32,727 bases of DNA, from contig JAAVAP010000016.1 in the NCBI GenBank assembly GCA_014804005.1, positions 74,024-106,750 of the forward strand. The letters run 5' to 3'. Below are positions 14,968 through 21,633 of the stretch, piece after piece. This stretch comes from Treponema sp. Its GTDB lineage: Bacteria; Spirochaetota; Spirochaetia; Treponematales; Treponemataceae. The notes beneath the pieces are model-generated. The model made no database searches. It saw nothing but the letters and a program-made list of their open reading frames with translations, and was not told the DNA's origin. Made by a program: the position numbers and the translations under genes. The first letter of the stretch is position 1. Each line of letters starts with the position of its first letter.

Positions 14968-15888
14968 ATGAAAATAAAAACAACAAAGTTGATTGCCATC
15001 TGCATGGTGGCAATGATGGGGCTGTTCGCCATCGGATGCGACAGCGGCAGCAGCAATGAGACGGAAGGTCCAGATTACGGCGTTCCGAATCCGAATATCC
15101 CTGGCGGTTCTTCGGGTCAGTTCGGTCTCACCGAGACGACAGTTACGATCACGGTTGGGCAAACGAAAAAACTGACGGTAACGCAAGATGGTAGTACGGT
15201 AAAATGGTCTTCTGATAACAACGAAGTCGCGACGGTAAGCAATGACGGCACAGTGACGGCGGTCAAAATCGGCGAGGCGAACATCACCGCGGAGTCAAAC
15301 GGCAAGAAGGCGACATGCAAGGTCATCGTATGCGCAACGCAAAGTTCAGGCGGCGATGAATTGTGGGATATCGATGATGGCTATCTCAGTAGGTATTATG
15401 GTAGCGAGACCAATGTGACGATTCCCGACAGTGTGACGGTTATCGGAAAGGATGCGTTCTATGGGCGCTCGCTTGTTAGCATTACGATTCCTGCGAGCGT
15501 TACAAGCATCGAGTGCACATTTTCCAATCTCACGGAAATAACATTCAAGGGCACGATGGATCAGTGGAAGGCAATCCAAGGGAGCGACAAGGTAGAAACT
15601 CCCGGCATCCGATGCAACGACGGATACATAGGTATTGAAGGAGTTCCAGAATATCTCATCGTGAAAGGCACTAAATTGACAGGATATAACGCCTACAATC
15701 TCGGAAATATCGTCATCCCCGAGGGTGTGACGAGCATCGAGGATGGGGTGTTCGATGGGTGCACGACACTCACTGGCGTGACTATTCCAAAAACCGTGAC
15801 GAGCATCGGGAAGCAGGCATTCAGTGGTTGCACAAAACTCGCCAGCGTGACCATCACCGATGGGGGGGGGTACAAATATCGGCGATGA
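14968..15888 (+). CDS. BIG2/BspA-like LRR lipoprotein, N-terminal part (frame closed after G9 tract)
   Basis: The ATG at 14968 follows AAGGAG by seven bases. The signal peptide MKIKTTKLIAICMVAMMG ends in a spirochaete-type lipobox (LFAIGC, Cys24), so the protein should be lipidated and surface or periplasmic. A BIG2 immunoglobulin-like domain follows (about 50-120: TVTITVGQTKKLTV, KWSSDNNEVATVSNDG, GEANITAES). Then BspA-type 23-residue leucine-rich repeats begin (VTSIEDGVFDGC, VTSIGKQAFSGC). At the G9 tract (15862-15870) the frame shifts and stops at 15888, giving 306 residues. With eight or eleven G the frame continues into 15860-17065 for a protein of about 698 residues. BspA-like proteins bind host or other bacterial surfaces in oral and gut species. 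Confidence 0.88.
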   Translation: MKIKTTKLIAICMVAMMGLFAIGCDSGSSNETEGPDYGVPNPNIPGGSSGQFGLTETTVTITVGQTKKLTVTQDGSTVKWSSDNNEVATVSNDGTVTAVKIGEANITAESNGKKATCKVIVCATQSSGGDELWDIDDGYLSRYYGSETNVTIPDSVTVIGKDAFYGRSLVSITIPASVTSIECTFSNLTEITFKGTMDQWKAIQGSDKVETPGIRCNDGYIGIEGVPEYLIVKGTKLTGYNAYNLGNIVIPEGVTSIEDGVFDGCTTLTGVTIPKTVTSIGKQAFSGCTKLASVTITDGGGYKYRR

Positions 15889-17065
15889 GGCATTCTATGA
15901 GTGCGAAAGTCTTACCAGTATAGACATTCCCGAGGGTGTGACGAGCATTGGAGAGAATGCGTTCTATAGGTGCAAGAGCCTTGCAAAAGCAACGATTCCT
16001 GCAAGCGTGACGAGTTTCGGGGACAATGCGTTTAATAAGTGCGAAAGTCTTGAAAGTGTGACCTTCGCTGATGGTTTGACGAGCATCGGGGACTATATGT
16101 TCTCTGAGTGTACGAAACTTGCGAGCATTGCAATTCCTGCGAGTGTGACAAGCATCGGGAATGGGGTGTTCGATGGGTGCACGAGCCTTGCGAACGTTAC
16201 GATTCCTGATGGCGTTACAAGCATTGGTTATAGTGCGTTCAGTGGATGCACGGCTCTTACGAACGTAGCAATCCCCGCAAGCGTTACGAACATCGAGAAC
16301 CACGCATTCAGTGGGTGCAAGGGTCTTACGAGCATAACAATTCCCGCAGGCGTTACAAGCATCGGGGACAACACGTTCAATGGGTGCACGGCTCTTGCAA
16401 GCGTTATGATTCCTGATAGCGTTACAAGCATCGAAGGTTACGCGTTCAATATGTGCACGAGTCTTGCAAGCGTTACGATTCCTGATAACGTTACAAGCAT
16501 CGGTGAAAGTGCGTTCAGTAGGTGCACGGGTCTTACCAATATAGAAATTCCCAATGGTGTGACGGAGATCGGAAACAAAGCGTTCTATTGGTGCACGAGC
16601 CTTGAGAACGTGACGATTGCTAATAGTGTGACGAACATTGGGGATGAAGCGTTCAATGGTTGCACACAACTCGCCAAAATTAACATTCCTGTTGGCGTGA
16701 CAATCATTGGGAAACAGATGTTCTTTAATTGCAAGAACCTCACAGAAATAAAAATTCCCGATGGCGTAACGGAAATCAAAACCAGTGCGTTTGAAGGTTG
16801 CAGTAAACTCGCCAACATTACTATTCCTAATAGCGTCACGCGCTTAGGGTATCATGTAATCAAAGATTTAGATGGCCTTAAAGAAATAAAATACAGCGGC
16901 AAAAAGGCTGAGTGGCAGGCAATCAAAGTCGAAAACAGCCAGGGTAAATATATGAGTACTGAAACCGTGGGAAACAAGGCTTCCAATCTTTTTTATATAC
17001 ATAAGAATAAGTTCGATGTTGTTTGTTCCGACGGGACGCTCTCTTATGGAGGCACTAACCAGTAG
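15860..17065 (+). CDS. BspA-like LRR lipoprotein, C-terminal part (out of frame with its N-terminus)
   Basis: This frame has no signal peptide or ribosome site; its ATG is an accident of the GAT-G9 junction, so it should be read as the distal half of the gene at 14968. It encodes about fifteen tandem 23-residue BspA-type LRRs of the pattern TSIGxxAFxxCxxLxxVxIPxxV, from NIGDEAFYEC at the start to RLGYHVIKDLDGL. A short C-terminal cap follows (AEWQAIKVEN ... SDGTLSYGG). Together with the two repeats before the tract, the full protein has about 17 LRRs. Repeat DNA is similar unit to unit, so unit number may also vary by recombination. Confidence 0.82.
   Translation: MGGGTNIGDEAFYECESLTSIDIPEGVTSIGENAFYRCKSLAKATIPASVTSFGDNAFNKCESLESVTFADGLTSIGDYMFSECTKLASIAIPASVTSIGNGVFDGCTSLANVTIPDGVTSIGYSAFSGCTALTNVAIPASVTNIENHAFSGCKGLTSITIPAGVTSIGDNTFNGCTALASVMIPDSVTSIEGYAFNMCTSLASVTIPDNVTSIGESAFSRCTGLTNIEIPNGVTEIGNKAFYWCTSLENVTIANSVTNIGDEAFNGCTQLAKINIPVGVTIIGKQMFFNCKNLTEIKIPDGVTEIKTSAFEGCSKLANITIPNSVTRLGYHVIKDLDGLKEIKYSGKKAEWQAIKVENSQGKYMSTETVGNKASNLFYIHKNKFDVVCSDGTLSYGGTNQ
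15862..15870 (+). repeat. G9 homopolymer tract, candidate phase-variation switch
   Basis: Nine consecutive G between an LRR half-repeat (SVTITD) in one frame and its continuation (TNIGDEAFYEC) in another. Loss of one G, or gain of two, restores one long frame. Five G would give the exact 23-residue repeat register, so the tract appears to have expanded within a repeat. Confidence 0.9.
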
Positions 17066-17075
17066 GAAAAAACTG

Positions 17076-17122
17076 CCCGTGCATACGTGTGCAAGCATTA
17101 GGCTTGCTACCGTATGCACGGG
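17076..17122. repeat. Large nested inverted repeat after lipoprotein gene 1
   Basis: CCCGTGCATACG (17076-17087) pairs perfectly with CGTATGCACGGG (17111-17122), and inside it GCAAGC (17091-17096) pairs with GCTTGC (17102-17107). It begins ten bases after the stop codon. There is no T-run, so it is either a factor-dependent terminator/RNA-stability element or an extragenic palindrome. Confidence 0.7.
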
Positions 17123-17130
17123 TGGCGCAA

Positions 17131-17329
17131 GCAAGGCGTTGCCTTGCTATGTTTGGGATGGAGAAAGGTATTCTAGCGAATGTTGCCGCATTGGAAGGCG
17201 CTTCGCAACGAGCCGCAAGGCGAATTTCCTGGCACTTTCTGTTATGGCGCATTTTAAGGAAAACCTTCCCTTCCCAATAAAATTCTCCACTTTCAAGCAA
17301 AAAAAACGTCCGCAACTGCGGACAGGGAG
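17131..17329 (+). promoter_or_regulatory. Structured leader of lipoprotein gene 2
   Basis: It repeats the first leader: GCAAGGC-GTT-GCCTTGC at 17131-17147 followed by TATGTTTGGGATGG, and GTCCGCA-AC-TGCGGAC at 17308-17323 next to the ribosome site AGGGAG (17324-17329). About 90 extra bases are present in the middle, and the CCGCTT/AAGCGG stem has decayed (CCACTTTCAAGCAA). Conservation of the two outer hairpins suggests those matter. Confidence 0.55.
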
Positions 17330-17336
17330 TGTTTTT

Positions 17337-18476
17337 ATGAAGATAAAAACAACAAAATTGATTGCCGTCTGCATGGTGGCAATGATGGGGCTGTTCATCA
17401 TAGGATGCGACAGCGGTAGTAATGAGTCGGAGGGGGGCGGATTTACTCCCGACAATGCGAATCAGATCACGCTCAGTGATACGCAACTTTTTATCCCGCT
17501 TAATGGGACAAAGAAACTGACGGTAACGCCGACCGGCATCACGGTGGCATGGTCATCTTCTGACGAATCGGTCGCAACGGTGGGCGCAGACGGAACAGTC
17601 ACAGGAAACAAAGTAGGCACGGCGACCATCACAGCAACGTCGGGCGACAAGTCAGCGACATGCAATGTTACGGTTGCCGAAACAGTTTTGACAAATCCGG
17701 GTGATTTAGAAGGACCTTCCGGTTCAGGGGTAGACATTACGCTCAACTATAAGGAGTGCATACTCACACTCAAGCAAACATTACAACTGGAGGTAAAGCC
17801 AGCTGGCACAAAAGTGACATGGAGTTCAGGCAACGAGAATGTTGCAACGGTAAGCGAAAATGGCAGGGTCTCGATAAAGAGAAATGTTGGCATTAATACT
17901 GCAGGCCAAACTCGCAAGGTGGAGATTATCGCAACGACGAAAGGCGGCAAGGAAGCGAAATGCGTTATCACGGTTTGTCAGCACAGGTACAATAACAAAC
18001 CACAGATATTCGATCCAAAATGCCTTTACTGCGAATTTAAGAATCCGGCTATAAGTGAAGATGAAATTGCAGCTGAAGACAACCCCTTTCAGATAACCAG
18101 CAATGCTTTCTTATCTAAATGCGTTTTACCTTATTGGGATAGGGTGGAGAAGTTAGAAATTCCCGAGGGCGTTGCAGGAATTGGATCAAACGTGTTCATT
18201 AGTAATAGTGAAGATATCCTTTCAGACTTCAAAAGTGTGACAATTCCCAGCAGCATGTTGACGATCTACGAAAGCGCATTCACTGATTGCAAAAATCTCA
18301 AGGATGTGTACTACAACGGAACAAAAGAGGAATGGGATGATATACTCATACAGCGTGACACAAGCAATCCAAAAGGCCCTGTAAATGAAAAGATGGGTTT
18401 ATCAGACAACACAATAATACACGGCTACGAAACTGACGGTATCACTCCCACCACTTGGAAGATTGGAGAAAAGTAG
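17337..18476 (+). CDS. BIG2-domain/BspA-like lipoprotein 2
   Basis: The 379-residue product has a signal peptide nearly identical to lipoprotein 1 (MKIKTTKLIAVCMVAMMG, LFIIGC). Two BIG2 domains follow: one with LFIPLNGTKKLTV, AWSSSDESVATVGADG and GTATITATS; the second with TLKQTLQLEVKPAGTKVTW, NENVATVSENGR and KCVITV. A Cys/His-containing linker (CQHRYNN ... CLYCEF) and a short LRR-like module (LEIPEGVAGIGSNVF, SVTIPSSMLTIYESAF) end in the YYNGTKEEWDDI cap typical of BspA-like proteins. It lacks the long LRR array of its neighbour and has no homopolymer tract. The start is set by AGGGAG seven bases upstream. It probably arose by duplication or leader-plus-signal-peptide exchange with lipoprotein 1. 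Confidence 0.87.
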   Translation: MKIKTTKLIAVCMVAMMGLFIIGCDSGSNESEGGGFTPDNANQITLSDTQLFIPLNGTKKLTVTPTGITVAWSSSDESVATVGADGTVTGNKVGTATITATSGDKSATCNVTVAETVLTNPGDLEGPSGSGVDITLNYKECILTLKQTLQLEVKPAGTKVTWSSGNENVATVSENGRVSIKRNVGINTAGQTRKVEIIATTKGGKEAKCVITVCQHRYNNKPQIFDPKCLYCEFKNPAISEDEIAAEDNPFQITSNAFLSKCVLPYWDRVEKLEIPEGVAGIGSNVFISNSEDILSDFKSVTIPSSMLTIYESAFTDCKNLKDVYYNGTKEEWDDILIQRDTSNPKGPVNEKMGLSDNTIIHGYETDGITPTTWKIGEK

Positions 18477-18490
18477 GCGGGCAGTTCCAT

Positions 18491-18610
18491 CGTCCATTGT
18501 ATGGACGGCTACGTCACCTTAGAGTAACAAAGCAAAAGCGCGGGACGGCTATGCCGCCCCGCGCCCATCCGCACAAGCGGGCGGGCAAAAACAAGCGAGA
18601 ATCTTCTCGC
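18491..18610. repeat. Run of three hairpins between lipoprotein 2 and the next gene
   Basis: CGTCCAT-TGT-ATGGACG (18491-18507), a GC-rich stem of 11 pairs out of 12 (18538-18564, GCGCGGGACGGC-TAT-GCCGCCCCGCGC), and GCGAGAA-TC-TTCTCGC (18595-18610). None has a downstream T-run. The middle one is stable enough to end or protect the lipoprotein transcript. Confidence 0.6.
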
Positions 18611-18634
18611 CACTTTTAAACATAGGAATCAATC

Positions 18635-19345
18635 ATGGAAAAGACGGAGACACTCACAGACAAGCAGTTAGAAGGAGCATTCAAAACGTTCATGAAAAAG
18701 CGGAATGAACAGGCGGATAAAAAACAGCAGGACGACGGGGAACATTTGTCGTCCTACCCGCTTTTGGCATGGGAAACGTGCATAACGCGCTTCGCGGACG
18801 CATTCGAAAGCGGCAAGAGCGACACGAAGACGGTGGATGCCTTATGCAAGTGCCTCAACGAATATCTTGTCTGCTGGGGCATGACGCGCAATTCCAATCT
18901 GACAAGGGAACACTACGAGGAACAAGAGCAGGTTGTAAGGGCAATCCTGAAATTCCCCAAACTGTGCGGCAAGAACCCTGAGGATTTCTGCGACGAGTAT
19001 GGCGATGCCTACAGGCAGCTGTATGACCTGTACGAAACGCTCAAGGGATGCTGTGCGAAGTTCAGCCGTGCACAAGAGCCAAAGGCAAGCGGAACGCTCA
19101 TAAGCAAAACCATACTTGGCACACTCGGCATAGTGCCCGGCTACGACCAGAAAGTCCGCGCCGTCCTCAAAAAATACGGCATAACAACTGGCTCGTTCAA
19201 TATGGAAACGTTCAAGAAATTCGCCTGTTATTTTACGAAACATCACGTGGAGACAATTGCCACGATGACAGAAGAGGCGCAGAAGCTCTGCCCGCTCTAC
19301 ACCCGCGCCAAGGTCATAGACTCCCTTTTGTGGTTCATAGGGTAG
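18635..19345 (+). CDS. Hypothetical protein, helical, unknown family
   Basis: The predicted product is 236 residues with no signal peptide or membrane segment. It is strongly helical, Lys/Glu-rich at the N-terminus and Cys-rich in the middle (LCKCLNEYLVCWGM, GCCAKF). A conserved-looking core near residue 155 reads SKTILGTLGIVPGYDQKV, followed by LKKYGITTGSFNMETFKKF. I have the impression of related proteins with a LGTxGxVPAYD motif in gut bacteria but cannot name a family or function. A weak AGGA lies about ten bases before the ATG. It sits alone between the lipoproteins and the first RNA module, as an accessory gene. Confidence 0.7.
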   Translation: MEKTETLTDKQLEGAFKTFMKKRNEQADKKQQDDGEHLSSYPLLAWETCITRFADAFESGKSDTKTVDALCKCLNEYLVCWGMTRNSNLTREHYEEQEQVVRAILKFPKLCGKNPEDFCDEYGDAYRQLYDLYETLKGCCAKFSRAQEPKASGTLISKTILGTLGIVPGYDQKVRAVLKKYGITTGSFNMETFKKFACYFTKHHVETIATMTEEAQKLCPLYTRAKVIDSLLWFIG

Positions 19346-19492
19346 GAATAGTCCAATCAGGACACTGGCAGCGCAGCTTCCAGCCGCCTGTCTAAAACAC
19401 CGCTTGTGGGTGGAAGAAAAGGCAGAGGAAAACAGCCGGGAACTTGCCATGTCTGGAGGATTTTAATTATCTGAAATTTTTGCAAATCTGGC

Positions 19493-19520
19493 TTGACTTT
19501 TGCTGGATTTGTGGTACATT
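19493..19520 (+). promoter_or_regulatory. Promoter of RNA copy 1
   Basis: TTGACT (19493-19498) and TACATT (19515-19520) are separated by 16 bases. Copy 2 has TTGACT and TATATT at the same spacing, so the elements are conserved while neighbouring bases differ. Confidence 0.7.
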
Positions 19521-19526
19521 AAATAT

Positions 19527-19676
19527 TGGGCGACGTTCCGCTTCAGCGGACTTCGACCGCTTGTTGCCATGGGATTCACTCCCTTAATGTTCCACGGTCG
19601 GGGCTTCGGTTAATTCCGTGTTACCTAGGAGGACAGGCAACTTCCTTAAAATGGCTCTTTTTGAGCCGTTTTTTTT
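19527..19676 (+). ncRNA. Candidate structured small RNA, copy 1
   Basis: About 150 nt from the predicted start to the T-run. Stems visible: TCCGC-TTCA-GCGGA; a closing stem GTTGCC (19563-19568) with GGCAAC (19636-19641); inside it GGGA-TTCAC-TCCC (19571-19583) and CACGG (19593-19597) with CCGTG (19616-19620). It ends in GGCTC-TTTTT-GAGCC followed by G and T8. In copy 2 CACGG becomes CATGG, keeping the pairing by a G-U wobble. No sensible reading frame is conserved between copies. I do not recognise the RNA family; it lacks the SRP tetraloop region and I could not fit it to 6S. Confidence 0.65.
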
Positions 19677-19786
19677 ATCTGCACGAAAAAATCAATCGGA
19701 TTCCTCAAAATGACAAGGCAGGACAAGCGCGAGTTTTTGAGTTTTTTGTCCACTTGCTTTTTCCTCTTGAAATTTTTTGGACAATG

Positions 19787-20285
19787 TCAGTTGCCGCGAC
19801 TGTTCTGATGATTAACGACGCGGATTCCATACATAGTATGCGCACTTTCATCCAACACGGAGCGGGCATATTCCAACTCTTGTATGTTTTTCCACCACTT
19901 CTGGACATGGGAGTAATCCGGCGCATTCTCTATGCCTTTCACATAATATGCGTAATGGTTCGCGTAGATGACGGAGGAAACTATATCGGCAAGCTGTAGC
20001 CCGACCGTTATTTTGGAATCAGCGAACAGCGGGGCTTCTTGCAGACGAGTGAACTGACGGCCTTTCTCGTTCCCGAATATGTAGGTCTGATAGGACTTCG
20101 CGATGTCTTTGTCCAGCCCGCGCCCTTTTACCGCTCCCGCTCGCGAGTCGCAGATGATGATTCCGTCGTCAAACGTTTCGCCGCGTTCCTCGCTGCTCTC
20201 AAGATAATCGTTGAACCGTTCGAGCAGAATCTGAAACCCTTTCGTATACAGGCTTTTTGCAGAGGCGTGATTTTCCGCCGATTTT
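19787..20285 (-). pseudogene. DUF3800-family protein, 5'-truncated remnant
   Basis: Reading leftward from about 20285 there is an open frame without a start codon that ends at a TGA at 19787-19789. It encodes about 165 residues: KSAENHASAKSLYTKGFQ, LLERFNDYL, DDGIIICDSRAG, FADSKITVGLQLADIVSS, VQKWWKNIQELE. The DSK...GLQLADIV motif and the preceding IIICDSR strand are characteristic of the C-terminal half of DUF3800, an RNase-H-like-fold family frequent in phage and mobile regions. The N-terminal half with its DESG motif is missing, cut where the LRR fragment begins. The exact junction is uncertain within about 20 bases. Confidence 0.72.
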
Positions 20286-20729
20286 ATGAACGTGACGGCA
20301 ATCGGCGTTGGCGCGTTCTATGGCTGCAAGTCGCTTGCGAGCATAGAGATTCCCGAAAGCGTTACGGAAATCGGCGGTAGCGCGTTCAGAGGCTCTGGTC
20401 TTAAGACGGTGACGATTCCGAAAGGCGTAAAGGCAATCGGCATGGAGACGTTCAAGGATTGCGAGTCGCTTGAGAGCATCACGCTTCCAAGAGGCGTTAC
20501 GGAAATCGGCACTGATGCGTTCTGGGAGTGTACGTCGCTCAAGAGCCTCTCAATCCCACGGAGCGTTACGAAAATCGACGATTACGCGTTCAGGGACTGC
20601 AACAATCTCACCGTCCAGTATGACGGCACAAAGGCGCAGTGGGAGGCAATAAAAAGAGGCCGCTGGGGCATCGGCAGTTTTGCCCTCCGCTGCTCTGACG
20701 GCGAGTTCAACAAGCAAGAGTGGCGGTAA
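20286..20729 (+). pseudogene. BspA-like LRR protein fragment
   Basis: A 147-residue frame of about five BspA-type 23-residue LRRs (TAIGVGAFYGCKSLASIEIPE, VTEIGGSAF, VKAIGMETFKDC, VTEIGTDAFWEC, VTKIDDYAFRDC) with the usual C-terminal cap (VQYDGTKAQWEAIKRG, LRCSDGEF). It has no signal peptide, BIG2 domain or ribosome site and begins abruptly against the truncated DUF3800 remnant, so it is the 3' end of a lost lipoprotein gene or a donor cassette for recombination with the gene at 14968. The RNA module copy 2 begins 37 bases after its stop. Confidence 0.8.
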
Positions 20730-20801
20730 TTCACAGCGTACGCCGTCCGCCCCTGCCGGGGCGAGAGGATTTTAAATATCTGAAATTCATGCAAATTTGG
20801 C

Positions 20802-20829
20802 TTGACTTTTACTGGATTTGTGGTATATT
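20802..20829 (+). promoter_or_regulatory. Promoter of RNA copy 2
   Basis: TTGACT (20802-20807), 16 bases, TATATT (20824-20829). The -10 is closer to consensus than in copy 1, so this copy may be the stronger one. Confidence 0.7.
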
Positions 20830-20835
20830 AAGTAT

Positions 20836-20985
20836 TGGACGATGTTCCGCTTCGGCGACTTCGACCGTATGTTGCCATGGGATTCACTCCCTTAATGTTC
20901 CATGGTCGGGGCTTTCGGTTAATTCCGTGTTACCTAGGCGGACAGGCAACTTCTTTAAAACGGCTCTTTTTGAGCCGTTTTTTTT
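20836..20985 (+). ncRNA. Candidate structured small RNA, copy 2
   Basis: Same architecture as copy 1: CGC-TTCG-GCG hairpin, GTTGCC (20871-20876) with GGCAAC (20945-20950), GGGA-TTCAC-TCCC, CATGG (20901-20905) with CCGTG (20925-20929), and terminator AACGGCTC-TTTTT-GAGCCGTT with T8 at 20959-20985. The first hairpin differs in sequence from copy 1 yet still folds. It would be antisense to the last ten or so codons of the leftward gene ending at 20955. Confidence 0.65.
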
Positions 20986-21500
20986 ATCTGCAAGAATTTG
21001 TCTTCCGCGCCAATATACAAATACACTTCATCTGCGCTTGCATTTTTTGCGACCGCTTCTTTCAGACTTTTCATTTGGCTTGGCGACACATACCCTTTCA
21101 CAGAAATAAAGCAATTTCTTGCTTGCTCTACGCTTCTGTTATATTGGCGGGTAACATCGTGTGAAGTGTCCTTTAGTTCAAGAAAATCTCTCTTGCAGTC
21201 CTTTTTGAAAAAAGTGTCTGCCTTTTTGCCTTTCGTGTAATTCTCATCAAGCAAATAGACATCAAATCCTCTGTCGGCAAGAATCTTGCACATCGCCATT
21301 TCCGTCTTGTATCTTCCTGCGTTTATCGCTTCGATTTTTCTTTTTGAGATATGGAATCCGTCACGCCATTCGTATTCTTCTGATTCGAGATAATCCAGCA
21401 ATTCTTTCCGTTCTTCCTCCGTGAGTTCCATTATGCCCTTTTCCGTAAATCTTCCGTGTTCATCTCTAGGATGAACAGATGAGTTGAAAGCCTTCTGCAT
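20955..21500 (-). CDS. Orphan nuclease-like toxin domain protein
   Basis: The product is 181 residues. It opens with SSVHPRDEHGRFTEKG, a linker motif I know from phage head-morphogenesis (MuF-type) and related polymorphic toxin proteins. After a helical section (ELTEEERKELLDYLES) comes TEMAMCKILADRGFDVYLLDE, then GKKADTFFKKD and RDFLELKDTS, and later IGAEDKF. The KAD...FLELK arrangement fits a PD-(D/E)xK-type nuclease core as found in C-terminal toxin domains of CdiA and MuF proteins. There is no secretion domain and no obvious immunity gene beside it. The C-terminus (QIKKTAQKEPF) is encoded inside RNA module copy 2, implying the original end was replaced. A GGCGGA sequence precedes the ATG. 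Confidence 0.6.
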   Translation of the reverse strand: MQKAFNSSVHPRDEHGRFTEKGIMELTEEERKELLDYLESEEYEWRDGFHISKRKIEAINAGRYKTEMAMCKILADRGFDVYLLDENYTKGKKADTFFKKDCKRDFLELKDTSHDVTRQYNRSVEQARNCFISVKGYVSPSQMKSLKEAVAKNASADEVYLYIGAEDKFLQIKKTAQKEPF

Positions 21501-21556
21501 TATTCCGCCATTGTTAAGAGACAGATAAATCCCTATTTAAATAGTTCCCTCCTGCA

Positions 21557-21585
21557 TAAAAAAGCGGTCCACAGCAGGACCGCTT
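21557..21585 (-). terminator. Rho-independent terminator upstream of the nuclease-like gene
   Basis: Nine perfect base pairs (AAGCGGTCC with GGACCGCTT), a six-base loop and a T-run on the minus strand. No complete leftward gene ends here, which is why a short transcript or attenuator is inferred. Confidence 0.8.
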
Positions 21586-21628
21586 GGCGGCACTTAAATG
21601 CACTTTGAACAATGCACTGTCGTACCGA
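21557..21628 (-). ncRNA. Short leader or small RNA ending in a terminator
   Basis: A TTGACT-17-TACATT promoter (21662-21634) reads leftward; starting near 21627, transcription would meet AAGCGGTCC-TGCTGT-GGACCGCTT followed by TTTTAT (stem 21585-21562) after only about 45 bases. The product is either a 70-nt small RNA or an attenuator leader for the nuclease-like gene, whose ATG is about 60 bases beyond the terminator. Confidence 0.5.
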
Positions 21629-21633
21629 AACAT

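Larger units (their letters stand above)
19457..19684 (+). repeat. 228-bp direct repeat, copy 1 (promoter-RNA-terminator module)
   Basis: It begins AGGATTTTAA-T/A-ATCTGAAATT and ends TTTTTTTTATCTGCA. The same module recurs at 20766-20993 in the same orientation with scattered substitutions. Both copies lie shortly downstream of a rightward gene or gene remnant. Confidence 0.92.
20766..20993 (+). repeat. 228-bp direct repeat, copy 2 (promoter-RNA-terminator module)
   Basis: Second copy of the module at 19457-19684. Its right end abuts and overlaps the 3' end of the leftward nuclease-like gene, so that gene's last residues are encoded by the antisense of this module's terminator. Confidence 0.92.

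Noticed and set aside
15854..16669. 271-codon minus-strand frame opposite the LRR array
   Set aside because: A periodic artefact of the 69-bp LRR units; no start signal.
19527..19676. 6S, SRP or tmRNA identity for the structured RNA
   Set aside because: No SRP GGAAGG/AGCAGCC region, no tmRNA acceptor-like ends, and I could not fold it into the single long interrupted helix of 6S; family left open.
19457..20993. Integron attC sites (treponemes can carry integrons)
   Set aside because: The repeats are long, contain promoters and terminators, and lack paired GTTRRRY/RYYYAAC core sites; no integrase is present.
19526..21164. Open frames through the RNA modules (19526-19999, 20720-21109, 20835-21164)
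   Set aside because: They run through promoter, stems and terminator, shift frame between copies and lack ribosome sites. They are by-products of the RNA sequence.
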